39,025 nt of DNA. Origin: Chloroflexota bacterium. GTDB lineage: Bacteria > Chloroflexota > Anaerolineae > Aggregatilineales > Phototrophicaceae. Shown one piece after another: positions 8,503-17,544 of the stretch (within the stretch, counting starts at the first letter, position 1; each line of letters begins with the position of its first letter). The stretch is from NCBI GenBank assembly GCA_011523545.1, contig WTGN01000039.1, positions 1-39,025 on the forward strand, given 5' to 3'. A model generated the notes under the pieces. It searched no databases and was not told the origin of the DNA. It saw only the letters and a program-made list of their open reading frames with translations. The translations under genes were made by a program, and so were the position numbers.

Positions 8503-9759
8503 TTAGTCGGAGCCCGCGCAGGCTTCCCAGAGCAGCTCGGCGATATGCCTTACCGGCAGCGGATTCCCGATTGACTTCAGTTGCTGGCGCAGTTGGGTGA
8601 TGCAGCCGATATTGCCCGAGACAACCAGATCGGGTTCGGCCGCCAGGATGGACGCGACCTTGCGCCGCCCGAGCTCGGCGGCGATGGCGGGCTGGTCGAT
8701 GTTGTAGGTGCCGGCCGATCCACAACACATGCCGGCATCGGCGATTGGCAGCAGGCGCAAATTGGGCACTTGATTCAGAAGCGCGCGCGCCTCGCTGTGC
8801 TGGCCTTGAGCGTGCAGCAGGTGGCAGGCATCCTGATAAACCAGGCGCCGTTCACTTGCGAAACCCGTCGGCTCGCGCATGCCCAATGACGACAGAAAAG
8901 CACTGAAATCGGTCACTTTGCGCGCGAAGGCTGCCGCGCGGTCCGCGTCCGGCTGATCCTTGAAGAGCAACTCATAATCATGAATGCCGGAGCCGCAGCC
9001 GGCCGCGGTCGTGATGATCGCGTCGATGTCATCCGGGAAGCGGCTAAAGTTGCGCCGGGCCAGCTCGATCGCTTGCTGCTCCGCGCCGACATGCAACAAT
9101 ATGGAGCCGCAGCAGCCGGCCGCGGGCGGGTTATGCACCTCGACGCCGTTCGCGGCCAGGGCATGGGCGGCGGCGTAATTGATCTCCGGCGCCAGCACCT
9201 GCTGCGCGCAGCCAGGCAGCAGCGCCACCTTCGCGCGTCGCTCGCCCCTGGCCGGCAACAGGGGCGGCGTGGGCATCGGCGGCGGCAGCGTCTCCGGCAG
9301 CAAGTTCAGCATGGAAGCGAAGGCCTCCGGCAAGGCGCCGCGGAGCGCTTTTCCGATCCGCCCGGTTTGAACGGCCAGCCGGAAGCGCTTGGGATATGGC
9401 AGCGTCTCGATCACCAGTTTTCGCGCCAGGGCATCCAGCGGCGAGCGCTGGCGTTCGCGTTCTTGCAGCGCGCGATAACTCACCAGCAAGTCGCCATATT
9501 CGACGCCGGAGGGGCAGGCGGGCACGCAAGCCATGCAGCCGAGGCAGCGGTCGATGTAGGGTTGGGCGTCGGCGGCGCTCAGGTTCTCTTCCAGCACATT
9601 TTTCATCAGGTAAATGCGCCCGCGCGGCGAATCCATCTCTTCACCGAGCAGGCTGTAAGTCGGGCAAGCGGGCAGGCAGAAACCGCAATGCACACATTTT
9701 TCGATGGCGGTCGCCATTTCCGGCGCTCTCAGGTCATCGCTTTCTATTTGATGTCGCAT
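8503..9759 (-). CDS. glcF: Glycolate/lactate oxidase iron-sulfur subunit
   Basis: Electron-transfer subunit of the GlcDEF complex, which oxidises glycolate (or D-lactate) to the 2-oxoacid and passes electrons to the quinone pool. It has 418 aa, close to E. coli GlcF (407). Two 4Fe-4S motifs are intact: CVHCGFCLPACP (C22, 25, 28, 32) and CLGCMACVPACP (C72, 75, 78, 82). Two CCG domains follow (AAGCCGSILLHVG and GMCCGSAGTYNI). The ATG at 9759 was chosen for the GGGATGG upstream; an ATG at 9792 is possible. It is the last gene of glcD-glcE-glcF but is separated from glcE by 181 bases holding two palindromic repeats, so its expression may be uncoupled. Confidence 0.93.
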   Translation of the reverse strand: MRHQIESDDLRAPEMATAIEKCVHCGFCLPACPTYSLLGEEMDSPRGRIYLMKNVLEENLSAADAQPYIDRCLGCMACVPACPSGVEYGDLLVSYRALQERERQRSPLDALARKLVIETLPYPKRFRLAVQTGRIGKALRGALPEAFASMLNLLPETLPPPMPTPPLLPARGERRAKVALLPGCAQQVLAPEINYAAAHALAANGVEVHNPPAAGCCGSILLHVGAEQQAIELARRNFSRFPDDIDAIITTAAGCGSGIHDYELLFKDQPDADRAAAFARKVTDFSAFLSSLGMREPTGFASERRLVYQDACHLLHAQGQHSEARALLNQVPNLRLLPIADAGMCCGSAGTYNIDQPAIAAELGRRKVASILAAEPDLVVSGNIGCITQLRQQLKSIGNPLPVRHIAELLWEACAGSD

Positions 9760-9821
9760 GTCGGGTTTACCATCCCGCGATGTCGCGGACATAAATTAGC
9801 AATTTCGAAAAACCAGGTTTC

Positions 9822-9847
9822 TGTAGGGGCGACTTACCAAGTCGCCC
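9822..9847 (+). repeat. short palindromic repeat (family A)
   Basis: TGTAGGGGCGACTT-ACC-AAGTCGCCC has a perfect 9-bp stem. It is the first of two facing copies between glcE and glcF. Confidence 0.8.
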
Positions 9848-9869
9848 GACTTAGAAATCGTAGGGCAGC

Positions 9870-9895
9870 GGGCGACCTGATAGGTGGCCCCTACA
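9870..9895 (-). repeat. short palindromic repeat (family A)
   Basis: GGGCGACCT-GAT-AGGTGGCCC followed by CTACA, in the opposite orientation to the copy at 9822. The two could also pair with each other in a glcE-glcF transcript. Confidence 0.75.
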
Positions 9896-9940
9896 GAATA
9901 CGCCAGTAGAGAAACATATTGTCTTTAACACGTCGATCCC

Positions 9941-11005
9941 CTAGACAAACTTGTGGTGCGGGTCCAGCACCTGTTTGACGCGTTGCGCCAAGGCATCATC
10001 GGCCGGCGCGCCGATGACAGGCGAGTCGACGGCGCCACGCAGGCAGAGGCCGCGCAAGCCACATTTCCGCAGGGCGGCAGCCAGCGCCTCGACATCATCA
10101 GCCGCCAGCCAGGCGAGGTTGCCGCCGACGCCATAACGTCTGCGCGCCGCATGTATCATGCGGTCGAAGGCGGGGATCTGCTTGGGCGCGAGCGCGACTT
10201 TGACCAGGACCTCGCCGCTCAAATCCGCCAGCGGATCCCAAAGGTCATCCGTCTCAGGGAGTTTATCGATATCGGCCGGCGCGGTTTCACGCTCCATACT
10301 CGCCGCGAATCGCTCGACGCGCCGCGGCAGGGTTTCCTCGAAGCCGGCCAGGCGCGCCAGCAGGGACCAGCCGCCGGCGGCCGGGATGAGGTCGAGCGCG
10401 TCCAGCTCATAAGCGCTTTGATTGATGAAATAGATGGCGGACAGGGCATCTTCCAGGCGCGCGTAGCTGAAACGCAAGCTGCGGAAACAAGGCGCATCGG
10501 GGAAGACTTTGAAGGTCAACTCGGTCATGATGGCGTAGCGGCCCAGGCTGCCGACCAGGAACTTGCTCAAGTCGAAGCCGGCCGCGTTCTTGACCACTTT
10601 GCCGCCGACGCGAAATGCCCGCCCCATGCCATCGACCAGCTGCGCGCCCAGGATGAAATCGCGGACGCCGCCGTAGCGGAAACGGCGCGGCCCGGCCAGA
10701 TTGCAGGCCACGGTTCCGCCGATGCTGGCGGCGCCCGGCAGCAAGGGATCGCAGGGCAGATACTGGCCATGCTGCTTTAATGCCGCGGCCAGGTCCCGCA
10801 CCGGGCTGCCCGCGCCGACGGTGACGGTGTATTCGCTCGGTTGATATTCGAGGATGCCGCTCATTTCGGCGAGGTCAACGATAGCGGCGCCGTCCGTTTG
10901 ATGGTGGAGGGCCGTCTTGCTGCCCAAGCCGACGACATGAACGCGGTCGCTGTTCAGCACCAGCGACTGAATCTCGGCGATGGATCCGGGCGCGCTCCCC
11001 CTCAT
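9941..11005 (-). CDS. glcE: Glycolate/lactate oxidase FAD-binding subunit
   Basis: 354 aa, a flavoprotein of the GlcD/GlcE (VAO) fold, shorter than GlcD as expected. It shows the FAD-binding stretch [19 protein letters not shown], then [17 protein letters not shown] and [19 protein letters not shown], the last being characteristic of GlcE. The start codon overlaps the glcD stop (ATGA at 11002-11005), so the two are translationally coupled. It works with GlcD and GlcF in the membrane-associated oxidase. Confidence 0.93.
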   Translation of the reverse strand: MRGSAPGSIAEIQSLVLNSDRVHVVGLGSKTALHHQTDGAAIVDLAEMSGILEYQPSEYTVTVGAGSPVRDLAAALKQHGQYLPCDPLLPGAASIGGTVACNLAGPRRFRYGGVRDFILGAQLVDGMGRAFRVGGKVVKNAAGFDLSKFLVGSLGRYAIMTELTFKVFPDAPCFRSLRFSYARLEDALSAIYFINQSAYELDALDLIPAAGGWSLLARLAGFEETLPRRVERFAASMERETAPADIDKLPETDDLWDPLADLSGEVLVKVALAPKQIPAFDRMIHAARRRYGVGGNLAWLAADDVEALAAALRKCGLRGLCLRGAVDSPVIGAPADDALAQRVKQVLDPHHKFV

Positions 11006-12450
11006 TCGCGTGAGATCACCCCCGCTTTTTCCAGGGGGTGCATGCCATGCTGTTTGAGGGCGGGCGCCTCGCCGCCGGGGAACATCTTGCCGCGATTGGC
11101 GATTTCCTTGGGGTCGATGGCCCGCCGCAGCGCCTGCATGATATAGAGTTCTTCTTCGCTGAACATGGCCGGCATATAATCGCGCTTTTCCATGCCGATG
11201 CCGTGCTCGCCGGTGATGGAGCCGCCCAGATTGACGCAGAGCGCGAGGATCTCGCCCGCCAGCGCCTCCGCCTTTTCCAAGGCGCCGGCCTCGCGCCCGT
11301 CATAGAGAATGAGCGGGTGCAGGTTGCCATCGCCGGCGTGGAAGACGTTGGCCACGTCCAGCGCGTATTTTTCTTTGAGCGCGCCGATCTCGACCAGGGC
11401 CTCGCCCAGGCGGCTGCGCGGCACGACGCCGTCCTGCACGATATAATCGGGGCTGAGGCGGCCGACGGCGGAAAATGCGCCTTTGCGCCCCTTCCAGATG
11501 CGCGCCCGCTCTGCCTCGCTCTCCGCAACGCGTATCTCAAAGGCGCCAGATTCCTCGATAATGCCATGCAGCTGCTCGAATTCGGCGTTGACCTGAAGCG
11601 CCTCGCCTTCCAGCTCGACGATGAGCAGGGCTTCCGCATCGGGGTAACCGGCATTGACCGAGGCTTCGGCCGCTTTAATCGCCAGCCGGTCCATGATTTC
11701 CATCGCGCCAGGCAGCAAGCCGGACGCGACCACCATCGACACCGCATCGCCCGCGCGCCCCAGATCGTCGTAAGCGGCCAGCACGGTGCGATACAGCTCG
11801 GGCTGCGGCATCAGGCGCAGGGTGATTTCCAGCGCGATGCCAAAGAGCCCTTCCGAGCCGACGAAAAGCCCGACGAGGTCCGGCCCGATGCCGACGCCTT
11901 CGATGCTCTCCCCCCCAAATTGCGTGACGGTGCCATCAGCCAGCACCACCTTCATGCCGAGGACGTGATTGCTGGTCATGCCGTATTTCAGGCAGTGGGC
12001 GCCGCCGCTGTTGAAGGCGATGTTGCCGCCGATTGTGCAGATTGACTGGCTCGATGGGTCGGGCGCGTAGTATAGACCATAAGGCTGCGCCGCCTCGCTG
12101 ATGCTGAGATTGATGACGCCCGGCTCAACGACGGCGATGCGCTGCTGCGGATCCAGCTTTTTGATGCGGTTCAGGCGGTTCAAGCCGATGATCAAGCCGT
12201 CAGCGATGGGCAGGGAGCCGCCCGACAGGCTCGTGCCGCTGCCGCGCGCCACAAATGGCACAGCGTGCTGGTGGCAGAGGCGAACGGTCTCGATGATTTC
12301 TTCGTCGTTTTCCGGCAGGACGGCGGCGGCCGGCTTCGTCTGAAATGCGGTCAGCGCGTCGGATTCGTACGGCAGCAATTCCACATCGCGCGTCAGGAGG
12401 CGGTCGGCAGGGAAGATATTTTGCAGGGCTTCAAGAAACGACTGGTTCAT
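11002..12450 (-). CDS. glcD: Glycolate/lactate oxidase catalytic FAD subunit
   Basis: 482 aa, the FAD-linked catalytic subunit. It has the FAD-binding PP-loop [14 protein letters not shown] (68-81), the segment [20 protein letters not shown] and the C-terminal EHGIGMEKR with its metal/substrate histidine. It is the first gene of the glcDEF cluster; the ATG at 12450 has no strong ribosome-binding site visible. D-lactate dehydrogenases of the same family cannot be separated from glycolate oxidases by inspection. With rhamnose/fucose-type genes in the window, either glycolate or lactate (from lactaldehyde) would be a sensible substrate (inference). Confidence 0.94.
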   Translation of the reverse strand: MNQSFLEALQNIFPADRLLTRDVELLPYESDALTAFQTKPAAAVLPENDEEIIETVRLCHQHAVPFVARGSGTSLSGGSLPIADGLIIGLNRLNRIKKLDPQQRIAVVEPGVINLSISEAAQPYGLYYAPDPSSQSICTIGGNIAFNSGGAHCLKYGMTSNHVLGMKVVLADGTVTQFGGESIEGVGIGPDLVGLFVGSEGLFGIALEITLRLMPQPELYRTVLAAYDDLGRAGDAVSMVVASGLLPGAMEIMDRLAIKAAEASVNAGYPDAEALLIVELEGEALQVNAEFEQLHGIIEESGAFEIRVAESEAERARIWKGRKGAFSAVGRLSPDYIVQDGVVPRSRLGEALVEIGALKEKYALDVANVFHAGDGNLHPLILYDGREAGALEKAEALAGEILALCVNLGGSITGEHGIGMEKRDYMPAMFSEEELYIMQALRRAIDPKEIANRGKMFPGGEAPALKQHGMHPLEKAGVISRE

Positions 12451-12472
12451 ATTGGCTAACCAGAGCAGCGTC

Positions 12473-12498
12473 TGTAGGGGCGTCTCGCTGAGACGCCC
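12473..12498 (+). repeat. short palindromic repeat (family A)
   Basis: TGTAGGGGCGTCTC-GCT-GAGACGCCC is a perfect 9-bp stem with a 3-base loop. It is the first of a facing pair just upstream of glcD. Confidence 0.8.
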
Positions 12499-12519
12499 TC
12501 GTTTTCAGCATGTTGATTT

Positions 12520-12545
12520 GGGCGAGTCACCGCCTCGCCCCTACA
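12520..12545 (-). repeat. short palindromic repeat (family A)
   Basis: GGGCGAGTCACCGCCTCGCC then CCTACA, an imperfect stem, opposite in orientation to the copy at 12473. The pair spans the gap between the CoxG-like gene and glcD. Confidence 0.7.
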
Positions 12546-12577
12546 GTTTTTCTGAGCGGAAATGTCGCTTTGAGTCT

Positions 12578-13033
12578 TCACCCCGCCGTCTCCAGGCGCA
12601 TCTCGACCTGTTTGCTCAGCTTCTTCAGCGATTGTTTGGCGATCTGCTTGGCCGCCACATCGAGCAAGCGCTGGCCGACCGCGGCGATCTTGCCGCCGAT
12701 GCGCGCGTCGCCGGCGTAATGCATCACCGTCTTGCCGTTGTCCTGCTCCAGGCGGATCGTGCCTTCGCCGGTGACATGCCCGGCCGGCCCCTTGCCCGCC
12801 ACGATCAGGCGATAACTCTCTGGCGCGTCGATATCGGCAAGCTCGAATTGGGCTTCGAATTTGCCGTTGACCGGTCCCACGCGCACCGAGAGTTTGCTCT
12901 CGTATTTGTTCTCGCCGATCGCTTCCAAGCCCTTCGAGCCGGGGATGATGCTGCCGAGGACGTCAATGTCCATCAGCACATCCCAGACCAGCTCGCGCTC
13001 GAAGTCGAAGTCGTAAGTGCCTTCAATGTGCAT
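12578..13033 (-). CDS. CoxG-like SRPBCC family protein
   Basis: 151 aa single-domain protein of the CO dehydrogenase subunit G (CoxG) family in the START/SRPBCC fold. Recognisable parts are the N-terminal GTYDFDFERELVWDVLMD, then IPGSKGLEAIGENKYE, AGKGPAGHVTGEGTIRLE, and the C-terminal helix with AAVGQRLLDVAAKQI. CoxG is proposed to help membrane anchoring or quinone coupling of molybdenum hydroxylases; no coxSML genes are present here, so the role is open. A strong ribosome-binding site, AGGAGG, precedes the ATG. It lies just upstream of glcDEF on the same strand, about 130 bases away, with two palindromic repeats between. Confidence 0.88.
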   Translation of the reverse strand: MHIEGTYDFDFERELVWDVLMDIDVLGSIIPGSKGLEAIGENKYESKLSVRVGPVNGKFEAQFELADIDAPESYRLIVAGKGPAGHVTGEGTIRLEQDNGKTVMHYAGDARIGGKIAAVGQRLLDVAAKQIAKQSLKKLSKQVEMRLETAG

Positions 13034-13129
13034 GTTCTTCCTCCTGCTACATTGCGCTTATGATAATGAATTTCGGGCGAAATTACGAATCTGGCATTGG
13101 AATTGAAGCCCGGACGCTGGCGCGGCAGA

Positions 13130-13157
13130 TTGTATCCACTGGCCAGTTTGTTACAAT
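13130..13157 (+). promoter_or_regulatory. Candidate promoter of the Uma2 nuclease gene
   Basis: -35-like TTGTAT (13130-13135), 16-base spacer, -10-like TACAAT (13152-13157; five of six consensus bases). It is 39 bases upstream of the ATG at 13197. Confidence 0.4.
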
Positions 13158-13196
13158 GGGACTAGCCCAAGCGAAGAGTGAAAGTCGCGGATTGCT

Positions 13197-13784
13197 ATGG
13201 TTATCGAACAACAACTGCAAAAGATGAGCGCGGAGCGTTTCTTTGAACTTGTCGACAGCCCGGCATACGAAGACCGCAGTATCGAACTTGTGGAAGGAGA
13301 GATTGTTGAAATGTCGAAGCCATCGGGCTTGCATGGGCAGATTACCATGCTGCTAAGTCTCAAGATTGCGAATCACGTCGTCGAGAACAGACTTGGAGTT
13401 GTTACGGCGGCCGAGACTGGCTACATATTAGAGCGCAATCCCGATGGCAGAGATACAGTTCGCGCTTTGGATATCGCCTTCTTGAGTAGGGTACGCGTTC
13501 CCGCCGTACTTCCTGACAAATTGGTGGAAGTGGCGCCCGATCTGGCTGTTGAGGTCATCTCCCCCAGCAACAAAGTAACGGATATGCACCGCAAAATTCG
13601 GCAACTGCTAGCCGCGGGCACAGCCCTGATTTGGATCGTGCACCCGGAAACAGGTACGGTCGAGGTTCACACGCAGTCAGGCGCTATCACCCTGGAGGCT
13701 GACGACAGACTCAGCGGCGGCGATGTCCTGCCTGGCTTCGAAATCCCCGTGCGCGAGATCTTCCCCGCGCTTGAAACCAGCTAA
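13197..13784 (+). CDS. Uma2 family endonuclease-like protein (DUF820)
   Basis: 195 aa PD-(D/E)xK-fold protein of the Uma2 family, which is highly multiplied in Chloroflexota and cyanobacteria. Family landmarks are ELVEGEIVEMSKPSGLHGQI near the N-terminus, the acidic residue in RALDIAFLS, then DLAVEVISPSN with the catalytic-type glutamate, and the lysine in HRKIRQLLAAGTALIWIV. The biological role of Uma2 proteins is not established. The ribosome-binding site is weak (GCGGAT). The gene is the only plus-strand gene between 8503 and the small gene at 21923. Its TAA stop overlaps the TAG of the convergent alcohol dehydrogenase gene by 4 bases. Confidence 0.9.
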   Translation: MVIEQQLQKMSAERFFELVDSPAYEDRSIELVEGEIVEMSKPSGLHGQITMLLSLKIANHVVENRLGVVTAAETGYILERNPDGRDTVRALDIAFLSRVRVPAVLPDKLVEVAPDLAVEVISPSNKVTDMHRKIRQLLAAGTALIWIVHPETGTVEVHTQSGAITLEADDRLSGGDVLPGFEIPVREIFPALETS

Positions 13785-14836
13785 GCCCCTACGCGCAAAA
13801 TCACCTTGTTGATGCCCTGTTCATAAGCGGCGTTGCTCTCGTAGGCGGCCGCCGTCTGCGCCAGATCAAAGCGGTGCGAGATCAGTTCTTCCAGCTTGAC
13901 CTTTCCTGAGCGCGCCAGCTCAATCGCGCGCGGATAAGTATGCTTCATCCGGCGCGACATCATAATCGTCAGGCCCTTGCGCCGCGCGGTCGAATGCTGG
14001 AACCGCAGGTTGTCATCGGGCGCGATGCCGACGATGACCAGCCGCCCGCCATGGCGCGCCATCTCCGCCGCCTGCTGGACGGAATGGTCGGACCAGGCCG
14101 CTTCGATCGCCACATCGACGCCGCGGCCGCCGGTGGCTTTCATCAGCGCGTCTACCGGATCGCATTCGTCGACATTGATGGCTTGGGTCGCGCCCCAGTC
14201 GCGCGCTTTTTGAAGGCGCCAATGCAGCTTGTCAAAGGCGAAGACTTGGGACGCGCCGGCCAGGACTGCCAGCCGCGCAATCAACAGGCCGACCGGACCA
14301 GCGCCGATAACCGCCGCCGTCGCCCCGACGCGAATCTTGCTCAGGTCAATGGCGTGGATGGCGACGCCCAGCGTCTCGAGCAGGGGGCCGGTTTCATCGC
14401 TGATGGCGTCCGGCAGGGGGAAGCAATTGCGCGCGCTGACGTTCATGCGCTCGCGCAGGGCGCCGTCTTCGGGGAAGAGCCCGTAAAAATAATGATTGGG
14501 GCATAGATTGGGATGGCCTTGTTCGCAGAGCTCGCAGCGCCAGCAGGGCACGGCCGGCTCGACCGCGACGCGCTGCCCGACCCGCAGCGGCTGATGCGCC
14601 CCATCCAGCGCGTCCTCGCCGACCGCGGCGACCAGCCCCATGAATTCGTGGCCGAGGATGAAGGGCTGGCTGGCGACGGTGTAGCCGATGCGCCCGGTCT
14701 CGTACATGTGCAGGTCGCTGCCGCAGAGGCCGACGGTCTTGACCGCAAGCGTGACCTCGCCGGGCACTGGCGGCGGCGGCGGCGGCTCGGCGGCGATGCG
14801 AATGTCCTTCGGACCATGGAGGCGGGCGGCTTGCAT
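13781..14836 (-). CDS. Zinc-dependent alcohol (polyol) dehydrogenase, MDR family
   Basis: 351 aa NAD(P)-dependent medium-chain dehydrogenase. Catalytic zinc ligands are C38 (GLCGSD) and H63-E64 (LGHE). The structural zinc lobe is complete (C98, C101, C104, C112), and the Rossmann motif is GAGPVG. It resembles sorbitol/threonine dehydrogenase and galactitol-1-phosphate dehydrogenase types; a run of seven prolines near residues 18-24 is a local oddity. The substrate is probably a sugar alcohol or sugar acid given the neighbourhood. It is transcribed towards Uma2, with the two stop codons interlocked. Confidence 0.92.
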   Translation of the reverse strand: MQAARLHGPKDIRIAAEPPPPPPVPGEVTLAVKTVGLCGSDLHMYETGRIGYTVASQPFILGHEFMGLVAAVGEDALDGAHQPLRVGQRVAVEPAVPCWRCELCEQGHPNLCPNHYFYGLFPEDGALRERMNVSARNCFPLPDAISDETGPLLETLGVAIHAIDLSKIRVGATAAVIGAGPVGLLIARLAVLAGASQVFAFDKLHWRLQKARDWGATQAINVDECDPVDALMKATGGRGVDVAIEAAWSDHSVQQAAEMARHGGRLVIVGIAPDDNLRFQHSTARRKGLTIMMSRRMKHTYPRAIELARSGKVKLEELISHRFDLAQTAAAYESNAAYEQGINKVILRVGA

Positions 14837-14894
14837 CAGTCGTTTCCTTCGGTCTTTGGTTTGGCTTGCGCTTTCAATCTAGCATTATCGGGGG

Positions 14895-14930
14895 GAAACA
14901 AATAGAGGGCGATTGTCATCAACCGCCCTC
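14895..14930 (-). terminator. Rho-independent terminator after binding-protein gene 7
   Basis: On the minus strand it is GAGGGCG, a 12-base loop starting GTTGATG, CGCCCTC, then TATTTGTTT. The hairpin is nearly identical to the one at 16250-16284. Confidence 0.85.
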
Positions 14931-14961
14931 CTGTCGGAAGCGTTAAGATGAAATCTGGAAG

Positions 14962-16173
14962 CTAGTCTTCTTCCTCCGCCCAGGTATCTTCTATTTCCGC
15001 CCGCTGTTCGGCGATCATCTCCGGTGTGCAGCGCAGCGTTTCGAGGAAAGCCAGGTCAGCCGTGCGGCGTTCCACGAGTGACATATCGGGCAAGGTGGTA
15101 ACGACCTCCGGTAATTCGCGCGTGGCGCCGGCGCTGCTGACGCCGTCCTCAATGACAAAGTCCGCCATCGCCAATAGTTCCTCAGGTATCACGACGCCTT
15201 GCGCTTTGGCTGAATCCAAATTGATGGCGATCCCGAATTCGCGGGTCTGGGTGATGCTGATTTCGGAGATATCGATGTCTCCATTTAGATGAGCGGCAAG
15301 CATGCGACCCTGGATGACGCCTTCGCCATAGATTCCCTTGAAGCCGGCCGCCACTGTCGCGCCGTCATAAACGTGCCAGGGTAAGATACCGAAGACTGGA
15401 AAGCCGTACTGGGCGGACAAAGCCTGCAAAACAGGCGCGCCCGACAAGATAATGGAGCTGACGGGATTGATGAGCGCTTCCACGCCCCGGTCGACCAAGG
15501 CTTCGACGCCAAGATTGAGATCGCTCAGGGCGACGACGGTGGCCACTTCCACCTTTAATCCGAGATTTTCCGCCGCTCGCTGTAGATTCCTGGCGCCAGC
15601 GACACTAATTGGTTCGCTGGGCGCGACGATCATGCCGACGACCTGGACGTCGGGATTCCACAATTGCAATACGGATACCGACTGCGCATAAGGTATCACA
15701 ATCTGTGTGCCCCCCACATAGTCGGGCTTGATGCAGGGCGCATCGGCGATGCCAGCAAAATAAGGGGAGCCTACAAGACTGAACATGATAGCCGGCGGGT
15801 CCGCCATCTCCCGCGCGGCGTTTACGGCGATTTGCGTCACTTGCGTCGTGACTGTCAGCATCGCGTCCACGCCACGATCGAGCGCTTCTTCAACCATGAT
15901 GTTGGCAGTAGGTATGTCTGAACCGGCGTCTCGCCAGAGCACATTCATGTTGTCGCCGACGAGGTCTTCGCCTTGGTCCAGCAAGGCGCGTTCTTCATGG
16001 TTGAAAAAGCCATAAGCCTGCAAAACATCCAATGCGCCTTTGGCTGCCAAAGTCTGTCCCGGGGAATAGCCAAACCTCATCAAGACGATTGTGGGGATGT
16101 CATCGTCCTGCGCCAGCGCAGAAGCGGCGATCAGGGCCAATACTGCAATTAGAAGCAAAAATCTCTGAGTCAT
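14962..16173 (-). CDS. ABC transporter substrate-binding protein, array copy 7 (ABC_sub_bind/TrpX family)
   Basis: 403 aa exported solute receptor of an ABC importer. The signal peptide runs about 1-21 (ends ASALA, then QDDD) with no lipobox. The family fold is clear: IPTIVLMRFGYSPGQT, a DRGVDAMLTVTTQVTQIA strand, DPPAIMFSLVGSP, the second-lobe AEALVDRGVEALINP-like strand, and the C-terminal FGIAINLDSAKAQGV. The only cysteines of the mature protein are C147 (APCIKPDYVGG) and C382 (RCTPEMIAEQ). The pocket-side segment reads FGILPWHVYDGAT. GAGGTGA lies 4 bases before the ATG. The gene has its own terminator. It is closest to copy 6: bases 15091-15172 differ from 16439-16520 at only 5 of 82 positions. 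The ligand is unknown; the named family includes tryptophan/tyrosine binders. Confidence 0.9.
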   Translation of the reverse strand: MTQRFLLLIAVLALIAASALAQDDDIPTIVLMRFGYSPGQTLAAKGALDVLQAYGFFNHEERALLDQGEDLVGDNMNVLWRDAGSDIPTANIMVEEALDRGVDAMLTVTTQVTQIAVNAAREMADPPAIMFSLVGSPYFAGIADAPCIKPDYVGGTQIVIPYAQSVSVLQLWNPDVQVVGMIVAPSEPISVAGARNLQRAAENLGLKVEVATVVALSDLNLGVEALVDRGVEALINPVSSIILSGAPVLQALSAQYGFPVFGILPWHVYDGATVAAGFKGIYGEGVIQGRMLAAHLNGDIDISEISITQTREFGIAINLDSAKAQGVVIPEELLAMADFVIEDGVSSAGATRELPEVVTTLPDMSLVERRTADLAFLETLRCTPEMIAEQRAEIEDTWAEEED

Positions 16174-16190
16174 AATTCACCTCATGTTTG

Positions 16191-16218
16191 GTATAACTTG
16201 TTGATGAACATACCACAA
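16191..16218 (-). promoter_or_regulatory. Candidate promoter of binding-protein gene 7
   Basis: On the minus strand, TTGTGG (16213-16218), a 16-base spacer and TTATAC (16191-16196), about 18 bases before the ATG at 16173. It lies between the copy-6 terminator and the copy-7 start. Confidence 0.35.
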
Positions 16219-16249
16219 ACTATATTGTATCGCTAAATGACTAATAGGG

Positions 16250-16284
16250 AAACAAAAAGAGGGCGATTGTTATCAACCGCCCTC
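16250..16284 (-). terminator. Rho-independent terminator after binding-protein gene 6
   Basis: On the minus strand it is GAGGGCG, a loop beginning GTTGATAAC, CGCCCTC, then TTTTTGTTT. It is a canonical terminator and differs from the one after copy 7 by very few bases. Confidence 0.9.
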
Positions 16285-16315
16285 CTTGAAGCCGGCGCTA
16301 ATTGAAATCTGGCGG

Positions 16316-17524
16316 CTATTCGTCCGCCCAGGTGTCTTCCAATTCCGCGCGCTGCTCGGCGATGATCTCGGGCGTGCAGCGAAGGGTTTCCAGGATGGCC
16401 AGGTCGGTGGCGCGGCGCTCCTCAATTGACATGTCAGGCAAGGTGGTAACGACCTCGGGCAATTCGCGCGTGGCGCCAGTGCTGCTGACGCCGCCCTCAA
16501 TGACAAAGTCCGCCATCGCCAGCAGGTCGTCCGGGATGTCGACGCCTTGCGCTTCAGCCGAATCCAGATTGATGGCGATGCCGAAGTCCTCGGTCCGGTT
16601 GATGCTGATTTCGGAAATATCGATATCCCCATTGAGATGCGCGACGAGCATGCGACCCTGAATGACGCCTTCGCCATAGACGTTATTGAAGCCGGCCGCG
16701 ATTGTCGCGCCGTTATAGACGTGATAGGGGAAGATCCCGAACAAGGGAATGCCGTACTCGGCGGTCAAGGTTTGCAGCAGCGTTGTCCCCGACAAGATAA
16801 TGGAACTGATGGGATTGATGAGCGCTTCCACGCCGCGGTTGACCAAGGCTTCGGCGGCTAGATTGAGATCGCTCAGGGTGACGACGGTGGCGATTTCCAC
16901 CGTCAAGCCAAGGTCCTCCGCTGCATTCTGAAGGCTCCTGGCGCCGGACACGCTAACGGGTTCGCCGGGCGCGACAATCATGCCGATGATCTTTATGTCG
17001 GGATTCCACAGCTGCATAACCGCCACAGATTCCGCATAGGGCAGATGATACTGGGAACCGCCGACATGATTTGGCTTGATGCAGGGCGCATCAGCGATGC
17101 CGGCAAAATACGGCGAGCCGACGAGGCTGAACATGATCGCCGGCGGGTCTTCCATTTCCCGCGTGGCATTGACGGCGATTTGCGTCACTTGTGTCGTCAC
17201 AATCAACATGGCGTCCACGCCACGATCAAGCGCGTCTTCAACCATGAGGTTGGCTGTTGGCGTATCTGAGCCGGCGTTGCGCCAGAGCACATTAATATTT
17301 TCGCCGACGAGGTCGTCGCCCTCATCCAGCAGAGCGCGCTCTTCTGCGTTGAAATAACCATAAGCCTGCAAAACATCGAATGCGCCTTTGGTCGCCAATG
17401 TCTGTCCGGCGGAATAGCCGAAGTTCATCATCGCAATAGTGGGCTTGTCATCGTCCTGCGCTCTGAGGGCCGGGGCCACACTGAGCGCCAATACCGCTAA
17501 AAGTAGCATGAATCTTTGAAACAT
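16316..17524 (-). CDS. ABC transporter substrate-binding protein, array copy 6
   Basis: 402 aa, exported via a Sec signal peptide (MFQRFMLLLAVLALSVAPAL, ending RAQDDD) with no lipobox. It has the same two-lobe ABC_sub_bind architecture and the same two cysteines only (APCIKPNHVGG and RCTPEIIAEQ). The pocket-side segment is FGIFPYHVYNGAT versus WHVYDGAT in copy 7, and most of the protein is shared with copy 7, so these are recent duplicates that may bind the same or closely related ligands. GAGGTGA precedes the ATG, as in copy 7. A terminator follows at 16250, so it is probably transcribed from its own promoter in 17525-17600, a region that also contains a 9-bp inverted repeat. Confidence 0.9.
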   Translation of the reverse strand: MFQRFMLLLAVLALSVAPALRAQDDDKPTIAMMNFGYSAGQTLATKGAFDVLQAYGYFNAEERALLDEGDDLVGENINVLWRNAGSDTPTANLMVEDALDRGVDAMLIVTTQVTQIAVNATREMEDPPAIMFSLVGSPYFAGIADAPCIKPNHVGGSQYHLPYAESVAVMQLWNPDIKIIGMIVAPGEPVSVSGARSLQNAAEDLGLTVEIATVVTLSDLNLAAEALVNRGVEALINPISSIILSGTTLLQTLTAEYGIPLFGIFPYHVYNGATIAAGFNNVYGEGVIQGRMLVAHLNGDIDISEISINRTEDFGIAINLDSAEAQGVDIPDDLLAMADFVIEGGVSSTGATRELPEVVTTLPDMSIEERRATDLAILETLRCTPEIIAEQRAELEDTWADE

Positions 17525-17544
17525 TTGTCACCTCTATTCGACAG

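Noticed and set aside
7721..8728. Long minus-strand open frame of 335 codons opposite the SH3 protein and glcF end
   Set aside because: Arg/Ala/His-rich composition, no family resemblance, and it overlaps two genes with clear domains.
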